NCBI GenBank assembly: GCA_947625935.1
Contig: CANQQE010000020.1
Span: 1-54,594, forward strand
Length of the DNA: 54,594 bases
DNA from: an uncultured Muribaculaceae bacterium
Lineage (GTDB): Bacteria > Bacteroidota > Bacteroidia > Bacteroidales > Muribaculaceae
Direction of reading: 5' to 3'
Part shown: in pieces, positions 24,002 through 31,978 of the stretch
How positions within the stretch are numbered: position 1 is the stretch's first letter
How the letters are laid out: every line of letters begins with the position of its first letter
Position numbers and translations under genes: made by a program
The notes under the pieces: model-generated
Database searches by the model: none
Told to the model about the DNA's origin: nothing
The model's input: the letters and a program-made list of their open reading frames with translations, nothing else

Positions 24002-26002
24002 ATGAAGCAGAGTGCCATATATATGAGACTGCTGGTAGTGGCCGCTATGGCCGCTCTGATGGCGGCTTGCGCGTCGATGGGACGGCCTGAAGGAGGCCCG
24101 CGCGACGAGATGCCGCCGCGATACCTGTCGAGCGTTCCGGCTCCGGGCTCGGTCAATATCAGCAAGCCCAAAATCGAGATTCTGTTTGACGAGAATGTCA
24201 AAATCGAGGATGCTCTCAACAAAATCGTAGTCTCCCCCGCCCAAAAGACGCCACCGGCTATAAATGCCTCAGGACGGAAAATATCGGTGGAACTCCGCGA
24301 CACCTTGCTCGACTCCACAACCTACACTATTGATTTCTCTGACGCCATCCGCGATCTCAACGAGGGCAATATCCTCGACGGATTCGCCATCGACTTCGCC
24401 ACCGGCCCCACCATCGACTCCCTCCAGATTTCAGGTATGGTGCTTGAGGCGCGCAATCTCGAACCGGCCCAAGGGATGCTCGTGGGGGTCTATTCCAATC
24501 TCGCCGATTCAGCCATTTCAACGCTCAAGCTCGAGCGTATAGCCCGCACCAACCAGCTCGGACAATTCACCGTGCGCAACCTCAAGCCCGGTAAATACAA
24601 CATTTTCGCGCTGAACGACATAAACCGCGACTACCATTGGGACCGCTCGGAAGATGTGGCCTTTTTTGACTCCGTCATTTCTCCCGAAGTCACCGTCACC
24701 GAGACCGTCGACACCATAACCGCCTCCGATGGCCGCGACTCGACCGTGACACGCGCCAAAACCGTTTTCGGGCCGCGTGACGTGCTTCTGACATGGTTCA
24801 ATGAAAACTACAAAGCTCAGTACCTTCAAGACTACAAACGCCCCGAAAACAAGCGGCTGACCGTGCGAATGGCAGCTCCATCCGACTCGCTGCCGCTGCT
24901 GACCATCGTCAACGGGCCCAATGCGGGCCGCACCGACCGCGAATGGGCGAGGCTCAACGCCAACTCCACCCGCGACACTCTCGAATACTGGATTAGCGAC
25001 AGTGCGGTTATCAGGCAGGATTCAATGCTCGTAGCCTTGAGGTATCAGCGCACCGACACCCTCGACCGCCTGACATGGACAACCGACACCCTGAAATTCT
25101 TCTACAGACCACCCAAGGCAAAAAAATCGAAGAAAAAAGATGAGAAGGCCGACACAGTGCCGCAGATTAACTTTCTGACATTCCAGTTCCGCGGCTCCAC
25201 GCAGCAAGACCTCAACAAGCCTCTATCATTTGAAGCCTCGCAGCCACTCGACACAATCCTCCCCGAAGGGGTCACCCTCCAAATACTCCGCGACACGGTG
25301 TGGACACCGGTTGCTCGGCCTGTAATCAAACCCGACACCGCAGCCGGACTGTTACGCTACACAATGCCCTACAACTGGGAGGGGGGCGCGAAATACCGCC
25401 TGAGCGTCGATTCGGCGGCGGTCATAGGTATGTATGGCGAGTGGAACCGACCGCTCAAGGTAGAGTTCACGGTAAAGCAACCCGAGGACTACGCCAACAT
25501 CTATTTCAAAATCGGCGACACCGACGCTCCACTCATCGTCGAGCTGCTAAGTGGCGGCGACAAGCCGGTGGCAACCGCCCCCCTGAAAGGTGGCACTGCC
25601 GAGTTCAATTTCGTTAATCCCGGCACTTACTATGCCCGTGCGTTCATCGACTCCAACGGTAACGGTGAGTGGGACACAGGCTACATGAAAGAGCGCCGGC
25701 AGCCTGAGGAAGTCTACTATTATCCTAAGAAACTTAACATCCGCAAGAACTGGGACGTGGAGCAGTCGTGGGACATCTACGCCCTCCCCCTCGACACCCA
25801 GAAACCGATGGAGATAAAGAAAAACAAGCCCGTCACCAAGGAACGCGACCCCAACGAAGAATCCGACGAGGACGATGAAGACGGATACTTCGACGGGAAT
25901 TTCGGCCCCGGTTCGCAATACGACAATCAGCACCGGCAATCATCCGGCAGCAACTCGTCGCGCAGCCGCAACCCTCGGCTCAAACGCGCGTCTAATTTCT
26001 GA
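24002..26002 (+). CDS. Ig-like domain lipoprotein (Big_5 type)
   Basis: A 666-residue lipoprotein starting at 24002 with MKQSAIYMRLLVVAAMAALMAAC; the ATG at 23981 would put extra residues before the signal and overlaps the likely promoter. The first domain (PPRYLSSVPAPGSVNISKPKIEILFDENVKIED) is the Big_5 bacterial Ig-like fold common in Bacteroidetes. A carboxypeptidase-regulatory-like segment follows (LGQFTVRNLKPGKYNIFALND, and later FIDSNGNGEWDTGY). The tail is low-complexity, acidic and then Ser/Arg-rich (DPNEESDEDDEDG; SSGSNSSRSRNP). It is a surface or periplasmic protein of unknown role that is widespread in the phylum. It stands upstream of the DUF3822-rsmD pair. Confidence 0.8.
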   Translation: MKQSAIYMRLLVVAAMAALMAACASMGRPEGGPRDEMPPRYLSSVPAPGSVNISKPKIEILFDENVKIEDALNKIVVSPAQKTPPAINASGRKISVELRDTLLDSTTYTIDFSDAIRDLNEGNILDGFAIDFATGPTIDSLQISGMVLEARNLEPAQGMLVGVYSNLADSAISTLKLERIARTNQLGQFTVRNLKPGKYNIFALNDINRDYHWDRSEDVAFFDSVISPEVTVTETVDTITASDGRDSTVTRAKTVFGPRDVLLTWFNENYKAQYLQDYKRPENKRLTVRMAAPSDSLPLLTIVNGPNAGRTDREWARLNANSTRDTLEYWISDSAVIRQDSMLVALRYQRTDTLDRLTWTTDTLKFFYRPPKAKKSKKKDEKADTVPQINFLTFQFRGSTQQDLNKPLSFEASQPLDTILPEGVTLQILRDTVWTPVARPVIKPDTAAGLLRYTMPYNWEGGAKYRLSVDSAAVIGMYGEWNRPLKVEFTVKQPEDYANIYFKIGDTDAPLIVELLSGGDKPVATAPLKGGTAEFNFVNPGTYYARAFIDSNGNGEWDTGYMKERRQPEEVYYYPKKLNIRKNWDVEQSWDIYALPLDTQKPMEIKKNKPVTKERDPNEESDEDDEDGYFDGNFGPGSQYDNQHRQSSGSNSSRSRNPRLKRASNF

Positions 26003-26023
26003 CAGACCAATAATCCGCTACCA

Positions 26024-26851
26024 ATGGAACCCGACCGTTTCGACAAAGAATCAATTGGAGACCCCCGACTATGGCGGCTGTACCTGCGTCTCGGAGAGAA
26101 ACGCTTAGATGCGATGCTCTACAACGTAGCTACCGACAACTCTCTAATACACCGCGCGTTTCCTCTCGACAATCCCGACGGCAAGCTCAAAGCCCTTGAA
26201 GATATCGTTTACGATCATCCGTTGCTGCTCGGCGACTTCCAATCGGTCGATATTATAGTCGAGTCGATGGTGTTCACCATCCTGCCGGCTGAAATCACCG
26301 ACCACGACCTGCAAAGAGATATCTTCGACGCACAGCTCCCGGGCAACATCGACAGCGAGATGATATTGTCGCCCATAAGAGAGCAAAACGCCGTTATTGC
26401 CGCCGGAATAGACTCCGAGACAGCCCGGTTCCTGCGGCGCACATTCAACAATCCACCTCTCCACCACCATCTCGCCCCCCTTTGCCGCTACTTTCATGAC
26501 AAAAGCCGCATAGGCAATGCCGGGAAAATGTACGCCCACCTGCGTGAAGGATACCTCGACCTGTTGCTGTTCGGGAGAGAAACGTTGCGTCTGGCCAACA
26601 CCTACGCCGTGCGCGACCCGATGGATGCCGTCTACTACATTATAGCCGCACGCCAACAGCTCGGGCTAAACCCCGACAGCGACGAGCTGCTCCTCGCCGG
26701 GGACCATCACTTGCGCGAGGCGGTGACCCCGGTGCTGCGCGAATATCTCGCATATGTGATGCCCGCCATATTCCCCTCAGCGATGTACCGTGCCGGGAAA
26801 GAGGCGCTAAAAGCCCCGTTTGATTTAATTGTGATGCCATTATGCGTATAA
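26024..26851 (+). CDS. DUF3822 family protein
   Basis: A 275-residue soluble protein that matches the Bacteroidetes DUF3822 family. It has an ASKHA/actin-like opening (WRLYLRLGEKRLDAMLYN), LLLGDFQSVDIIVESMVFTILP, and HLAPLCRYFHDKSRIGNAGKMYAHLREGYLDLLLF, ending in FDLIVMPLCV. Members are nearly always encoded directly before rsmD, as here, where the two genes overlap by 10 bases. This suggests a role linked to ribosome maturation, but no activity is known. Confidence 0.8.
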   Translation: MEPDRFDKESIGDPRLWRLYLRLGEKRLDAMLYNVATDNSLIHRAFPLDNPDGKLKALEDIVYDHPLLLGDFQSVDIIVESMVFTILPAEITDHDLQRDIFDAQLPGNIDSEMILSPIREQNAVIAAGIDSETARFLRRTFNNPPLHHHLAPLCRYFHDKSRIGNAGKMYAHLREGYLDLLLFGRETLRLANTYAVRDPMDAVYYIIAARQQLGLNPDSDELLLAGDHHLREAVTPVLREYLAYVMPAIFPSAMYRAGKEALKAPFDLIVMPLCV

Positions 26852-27384
26852 TAAGAGGAAAATACGGCCGCAGGCGCTTTGACGTGCCGGGCAACATTAC
26901 AGCGCGCCCTACCACCGACTTCGCCCGCGAAAACATCTTCAACGTACTTGAAAATATCATCGACTTTGAAGGAAAAACCGCCCTTGACCTTTTTGCGGGA
27001 ACCGGAGCCATAACGTTCGAGTTCCTGTCGAGGGGATGCGACTCTGTCACAGCCGTTGAGAAAGCCGCCACACAATACGGATTCATACGCCGTGTCGCCC
27101 AACAGCTCGACTGCGCCGACAAGCTCACCCTGATTAAAGGCGACGCCATAAAATTCGCCCAAACGTCGGAACGCAAGTTTGACATCATCTTCGCCGACCC
27201 CCCCTACATCCTCCCCGACTTCGACACCATCCCGGGGATTGTGCTGCAAAGCCGGATGCTGACCCCCGACACCATTTTCATCATGGAGCATTCAAAAGCC
27301 TATGATTTCTCCGGCCTCCCTCACTTCAAAGAACATCGCGCCTACGGCAGCGTCAACTTCTCCATCTTCGACCTCTCCCTCTGA
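26842..27384 (+). CDS. rsmD: 16S rRNA (guanine966-N2)-methyltransferase
   Basis: A 180-residue SAM-dependent methyltransferase for G966 of 16S rRNA. The family start MRIIRGKYGRRRFDVP is followed by the RPTTDFARENIFNVLEN signature, the SAM-binding LDLFAGTGAITFEFLSRG and the catalytic DPPY in IIFADPPYILPD. Length is normal. It overlaps the DUF3822 gene and ends convergently, about 290 bases from the Sus-like locus. Confidence 0.93.
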   Translation: MRIIRGKYGRRRFDVPGNITARPTTDFARENIFNVLENIIDFEGKTALDLFAGTGAITFEFLSRGCDSVTAVEKAATQYGFIRRVAQQLDCADKLTLIKGDAIKFAQTSERKFDIIFADPPYILPDFDTIPGIVLQSRMLTPDTIFIMEHSKAYDFSGLPHFKEHRAYGSVNFSIFDLSL

Positions 27385-27402
27385 CGCCATCGGGTAAGGC
27401 CC

Positions 27403-27602
27403 GCCCTACCCTCCTGCCGCCATCACAACCCATCATCCGGGGAGTTGACAAGATGGAAGTAGGGCCTGCCCACGGGCTGGCCGCTATGAAAGGGTGTGGC
27501 CCCCGGCTTGCTCATGAGCAAGCCCTACCCTCTCGATGCCTTCACAACCAATCATCCGGGAAATTGACAAATGGAAGTAGGGCCAGCCCATGGGCTGGCC
27601 GC
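27403..27602. repeat. REP-like palindromic repeat cluster, two copies of about 81 bp
   Basis: Two related units (27403-27483 and 27522-27602, period 119) share the block from GCCCTACCCTC through TCACAACC and ATCATCCGGG to GGAAGTAGGGCC. Each ends in a 20-base palindrome; the second, 27581-27600, is perfect and the first, 27463-27482, nearly so. Between them lies another perfect 20-base palindrome at 27505-27524. No gene is seen here. Extragenic palindromes of this kind are usually dispersed over a genome. Confidence 0.85.
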
Positions 27603-27615
27603 ATATTCCGCCAAC

Positions 27616-27649
27616 AAAAAAACGGCGACCCCGGGTTTCGGGGTCGCCG
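27616..27649 (-). terminator. Rho-independent terminator of the Sus-like operon
   Basis: On the minus strand a perfect 11-bp GC stem (27639-27649 with 27623-27633, loop of 5) is followed by seven T (27622-27616). It is 22 bases after the last gene of the locus. The stem could also stop plus-strand transcription. Confidence 0.85.
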
Positions 27650-27671
27650 CCTTTATAATCAAGGGATATGA

Positions 27672-29144
27672 TTAGTCGATGTAAATCACATAACCGTGGC
27701 CCGATGCAGAAAGCGCGCTCAGGTCGAGAGTGATGTGGTGCACACCTGCGCCCGGAGAGGGGAGGTTATCGTTGCACTGGTGAGCGTCATCAATGCTTGT
27801 GCCGCCGAGACTTACTTCCCAGTCATCGTTGCAACGGAGTTTCCAAGAGCCTGAACCATCACCGAAGTCCACATCGCCTTCCCAGATAAGGAAGTCGGCA
27901 GAGGGGGTGAGAGCCACTGAAGAAGCCCAGCCGTTGAAGTCGCCGATGGCGCCGATGGTGTTCACCTGATAGAGTGAATAGGTCAGCGAAGCGATGTTGG
28001 CCTTGCACCAGTAGAGAGCGTCGGCGGGTGCGCTGAGGTTGCCTGCGCCACCGTCGTTGGAGAGTTTACCCTCCTCGTCGGCGTTACCGTAGTTGATGCC
28101 GTCCCAGTTGGCCTGAGATGAGAACTTGAAGTCGCCGTTGAGGTGAGCGTAACCCTCGTAGTTGGTGTAGTCGCTGGTGTAGAGCATCTGAGAAGAAGCC
28201 TGGCTCCAGCCGTTCGAGTTACCCGGAGTGTAGAGGTTCTCGATTGCGAGTGAGAAATCGTAGGTACCTTCCTCAAGGTTGATTGTCAACAGGAACGGAC
28301 CGGCCTCGTTGATGCAGCCTGCGCCTTCCTCCTTGGCGGTGGTGCGGCCTACGAGCATACCCGACAGAGCGGTGTCACCGTTATCTGCCACACCATATGC
28401 GGTGTTATCACCGTCTACCCAGTTGCCTGTGATGTAGGTCGATTCGGGAACGATCTTCCACCACCATCCGGCAGCAGCATCATCAGCCGAGATATCGACT
28501 TTGAGGGTGAATACGGGATCATCGTAGGGGCTTACACCTTCGGCATGGTTCATCTTGACAGCCTCAGCTACCGACCAGCCGTTGATTGTGCCGAGCAGAT
28601 AGTAGTTATCCTCGATTACCAAAGATGAGGGGAAGGGCAGAACGTTGAGAGCTATATAGTTAGTCTCGCCGTTGGGCCAGTAGAAAGTGGGATCGCCGAG
28701 ACGCACGGTAGTTTCGCCTTTCACGGCATAACCGGCATAGCGCACATAGATGGTCTTTTCTTTCGGGCCTTTGCTTATGTTGGCATAGTAGGCACCCTGG
28801 AGATCATCGGGTTTTACATAGAGCACACCGTCAACGATGGTGGTGGGCACCTCAGCCACGCGGCTGAAGCTCTCATCCTTGCTGATCTGCATCACGAGCT
28901 GGAGGTCATAGTCAGCGGGGAAGTCGGTAACGGCAACCGCACTGAGGGGGATATTCTTAGCCTCATCGTTGTAAGCCTTCAGGTCGATCGTAGTCTCTGT
29001 CTCGGCAGAGGGGGTCAACACAAGGCCACTGGTCTCGAAGATGGCTGAGGCGGGATTTTCAGGAATCCCGACAATGTCATTGTCATCGCATGAGGTGAAC
29101 CCAAGGCAAAGTGCCAATGCTGACAATAAAGCTATTTTCTTCAT
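27672..29144 (-). CDS. SusE/SusF-like outer-membrane glycan-binding lipoprotein
   Basis: A 490-residue lipoprotein (signal MKKIALLSALALCLGFTSC). An N-terminal SusE-type Ig domain (SAIFETSGLVLTPS, and SKDESFSRVAEVPTTI) is followed by starch-binding-like modules with NGWS/NGWA motifs: YYLLGTINGWSVAEA near 180, a middle module with NSNGWSQASSQML, and IGAIGDFNGWASSVALTPS near 405. Repeated aromatic turns of this sort bind alpha-glucans in SusE and SusF. It is the last gene of the locus and lies on the cell surface. The three-module layout is closest to SusF. Confidence 0.85.
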   Translation of the reverse strand: MKKIALLSALALCLGFTSCDDNDIVGIPENPASAIFETSGLVLTPSAETETTIDLKAYNDEAKNIPLSAVAVTDFPADYDLQLVMQISKDESFSRVAEVPTTIVDGVLYVKPDDLQGAYYANISKGPKEKTIYVRYAGYAVKGETTVRLGDPTFYWPNGETNYIALNVLPFPSSLVIEDNYYLLGTINGWSVAEAVKMNHAEGVSPYDDPVFTLKVDISADDAAAGWWWKIVPESTYITGNWVDGDNTAYGVADNGDTALSGMLVGRTTAKEEGAGCINEAGPFLLTINLEEGTYDFSLAIENLYTPGNSNGWSQASSQMLYTSDYTNYEGYAHLNGDFKFSSQANWDGINYGNADEEGKLSNDGGAGNLSAPADALYWCKANIASLTYSLYQVNTIGAIGDFNGWASSVALTPSADFLIWEGDVDFGDGSGSWKLRCNDDWEVSLGGTSIDDAHQCNDNLPSPGAGVHHITLDLSALSASGHGYVIYID

Positions 29145-29239
29145 ATTGATATTAGCGTTGTTATTGTTTGTTGGTTAATTTCCCGCTCCCGGCGGCTTCG
29201 GGCAAATCACCGGAAGCCGCGGGTTTCGGGAGTGGTTAA

Positions 29240-30175
29240 TTATTCTGCTGCGGGAGCTATCTCAAGACGCATATTGTTAACATCAGACATATCGACTTTG
29301 ACTGTCATCAGACCACCGGGCCATGAGGGGAAGCTGAACGCACCCTTACCTTTGACAATCTTACCTGAGTAGGTATCGTTAGTAAGCTCGAGTTCCAATG
29401 GGTTATCATCGGCCTGTGAACCGTAAGAGTCGTTGTCCCATCCGGTCAAAGCGGTGTAGAAGCGGAACATAGCGTCGCCCTGATTAACCTGGAAAGTGCC
29501 GTAGTAAACCTTAGAGCCGATTTCGTCATCTTTCTCAAACATCTTCCAAGCCTCATAGTGAGCTGCATTGGCTTCTGTAGGACCGGCCCAGCCTTCGGGC
29601 TGACCCACGAAGAAGATGAAGCCGGGTGAAGGAATAGCGAAGTAGGGCATCACGCGGTTAAGCGAAACGGCGTTCTTTGAAACGACCTCGCTTCCCTCGA
29701 TACCGTCAACGCGGCAAGTGGCACGGAAATAAACCTGTTCGGTCGCAGCGAACACATAGCCCGCGTCATCTTTGGTGAGACCTTTCAACTGGCAGATAGC
29801 CTCGGCGAGGTTGCTGTCCTTGAAAGTCATCTTTGATGCGTTGTTGGTTGCGCCGATAACCTTATAATTGGCGGGAGTAACAACGTTGCCTTCCTCATCG
29901 ACCACAGCGTCGACGAAGTCAGGGGTGAGAGATACCTGCGCACCATAGATGGTCGGGCCTACAGGATGACCGCCGGCGAAGTCGGGCATGCTCTTGCAGT
30001 CGATGTCGAACGTTCCGTTCTCGGTCAGTTCATAGTATTGGTTCTGTAATGCGGGCTGCAGCAACTCGAAAGAATCGGAAGAAGCAGGGGTGTAGACCGG
30101 CTCCTTGTCATCCTCACAGCTTGCGAAGCAGAGCAGAGCGAACACAGATGCTAAAAATATTGATATTTTCTTCAT
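29240..30175 (-). CDS. SusE-like outer-membrane binding lipoprotein
   Basis: A 311-residue lipoprotein with signal MKKISIFLASVFALLCFASC followed by an acidic EDDKE surface-export-type signal. A SusE-like Ig domain (FELLQPALQNQYYELTENGTFDIDCKSMPDFAG) precedes a C-terminal module around IFFVGQPEGWAGPTEAN, which resembles the FVGxxNGW phrase of SusE/F starch-binding modules, with E in place of N. It sits between the SusD-like gene (40-base gap) and the SusF-like gene (95-base gap). Glycan binding is inferred from fold and position; the ligand is unknown. Confidence 0.8.
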   Translation of the reverse strand: MKKISIFLASVFALLCFASCEDDKEPVYTPASSDSFELLQPALQNQYYELTENGTFDIDCKSMPDFAGGHPVGPTIYGAQVSLTPDFVDAVVDEEGNVVTPANYKVIGATNNASKMTFKDSNLAEAICQLKGLTKDDAGYVFAATEQVYFRATCRVDGIEGSEVVSKNAVSLNRVMPYFAIPSPGFIFFVGQPEGWAGPTEANAAHYEAWKMFEKDDEIGSKVYYGTFQVNQGDAMFRFYTALTGWDNDSYGSQADDNPLELELTNDTYSGKIVKGKGAFSFPSWPGGLMTVKVDMSDVNNMRLEIAPAAE

Positions 30176-30215
30176 TTTACTGTTCTTGTTTTAAAATTGT
30201 CCTGTCACAATCTGA

Positions 30216-31940
30216 TTAGTAACCGGGGTTTTGGTTGAAAGTAGGCTGAGCACCGATGATGTTGGTCGGGATAGGCATCAGATCCATGTAGGCGGGGAAT
30301 GCCACACCGTTGGGATCGGTCTGAGAGCCTTTGTATGACCACATATAGGCTGTGCCTGAGAATTTGCCGTGGCGAACCAAGTCTGAGCGACGGGTAAGCT
30401 CCCAGTAGAGCTCGCGCTGACGCTCGGCGAGGATGTTGTCGGTGCGGAGGTCGGCATCAGTCCAGGGAGTGACACCGGCGCGGCCGCGCACGTTGTTGAC
30501 ATAGGTGAGGGCGTCGGCGGCGTTACCTGCGCCACCTACGATGTAGCTTTCAGCATACATCAGGTAAACGTCGGCGAGACGGATCAGAGGAAGGTCGGTA
30601 TCTACCCAAGTCTCAGCGCGGGCTGCCGAGGGGCCATACTGGCCACCGTTGGCTGCCGACCAGGTGGGACCGCAGGGGGTACCGGCTGCGTTCTTCCAGC
30701 GGCTGTCGGTACCTGAGATCAGGTTAGTGAACTTGATGACAGCGTAACCGTTGGAGAATTTACCGAAAGCGGCGTTAGCCATTATGTAATCGTTCGGTTC
30801 TTTGAGCCACATAGACCAGCGTGCGTCGTTGGCGTCGTTGGTGAAGCTCTCAGAGAACTGCTTGGTGGCGTGCATACATTTCCAGGGGTTGTTGATACCG
30901 TAGTCAGCCGAGGTGCAGGTACCGTCGTCGGGGCTACCGGCAGCATTGGCTGTCGCAGCGGCGATGAGGAACTGAGTGCCACCGTAAGCGCGGGTATAGG
31001 TAGCGTCGTAAGCGATACCCCAGAGGATTTCGTTGACGTCGCCGCCGCCGGGCATATATTTGTCATTGTCGGCGCAGAACAGATACATATATTCGGGAAC
31101 GAGACCGTTGCCGAGAGGACCTTCCTGGTGACGGCCGATAATCGCAGAGCAGAGTGCCGAGCACTTGGCGTAGCCGTCGGTTACGGCTCCGTTGGTGTAG
31201 ACACCGGCGTTGAGACAGAGGCGGGCGTGAAGTGCCTGCACACCGTCGAGACCGATCTGGCCGTATTTCACGTTAGCGTGGTTGGCCTTTTCGGGGAACT
31301 CCTCGTTGTACTGAGTCTCAATATCGGTCAGCTCCTTGTCAAGCCAATCGTAGAGGAACGCGCGGTCCTTCTGCTCGGGGCTGGAGAAAAGGGGATCGGT
31401 GTCGAGCACGAATGAACCCTGACCGAAGATGTCGATCACCCAGTAGTAGCTCATGGCGCGGAGGGCGCGGGCCTGAAGCACCATCTCGCGGACCGCGGGA
31501 TCGCTGTTCTCCTTGGCCATGCGGATGAAGTCGTTGCAGACAGCTATGTGTGAGTACAGACGAGAATATGTACCGAACACGTTACCGTTATCTTTACCCC
31601 AGGTGTTGGTGATAAGGTCGATCACACCGTTGTCGGGGTGGATCCAGATGCACTCGTCGGTTGTGAACTCGTTCATCATGAACAGGGCGCGGGTGTACTG
31701 GCTCGTACCGCCGTCAAGACCCGAGATGTCGCAGTCTCCGTTAGGGCCTGTCTGGCCGGAATAAGCCATACCACCGTAGCATTTGGCGAGGACCGAGGTG
31801 TAGTCGTCTACGGTGAGGTCGGCGCCGTTGATCAGGTTGGGGTTGTTGGGGGCAAGGTCGAGGTCACCGACACAAGAGGTCGACAACAGCATAGCGGCAC
31901 CACACAACCCGGTGAATATTTTATTGATTGTTGATTTCAT
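30216..31940 (-). CDS. SusD/RagB-family surface glycan-binding lipoprotein
   Basis: A 574-residue SusD-like lipoprotein (signal ending in LLSTSC). The family's TPR-rich start (LDLAPNNPNLINGADLTVDDY), the segment MVLQARALRAMSYYWVIDIFGQ and the C-terminal signature LPLIRLADVYLMYAESYIVG, with ADALTYVNNVRGRAGV and ILAERQRELYWELTRRSDLVRHGKF, are all clear. SusD proteins cap the SusC channel on the outside and deliver glycans to it. The gene follows the SusC-like gene by 38 bases, the usual paired arrangement. Confidence 0.95.
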   Translation of the reverse strand: MKSTINKIFTGLCGAAMLLSTSCVGDLDLAPNNPNLINGADLTVDDYTSVLAKCYGGMAYSGQTGPNGDCDISGLDGGTSQYTRALFMMNEFTTDECIWIHPDNGVIDLITNTWGKDNGNVFGTYSRLYSHIAVCNDFIRMAKENSDPAVREMVLQARALRAMSYYWVIDIFGQGSFVLDTDPLFSSPEQKDRAFLYDWLDKELTDIETQYNEEFPEKANHANVKYGQIGLDGVQALHARLCLNAGVYTNGAVTDGYAKCSALCSAIIGRHQEGPLGNGLVPEYMYLFCADNDKYMPGGGDVNEILWGIAYDATYTRAYGGTQFLIAAATANAAGSPDDGTCTSADYGINNPWKCMHATKQFSESFTNDANDARWSMWLKEPNDYIMANAAFGKFSNGYAVIKFTNLISGTDSRWKNAAGTPCGPTWSAANGGQYGPSAARAETWVDTDLPLIRLADVYLMYAESYIVGGAGNAADALTYVNNVRGRAGVTPWTDADLRTDNILAERQRELYWELTRRSDLVRHGKFSGTAYMWSYKGSQTDPNGVAFPAYMDLMPIPTNIIGAQPTFNQNPGY

Positions 31941-31978
31941 TCTGTTTTTCTAAGATTGAATGTTAATGGTTTCAGATA

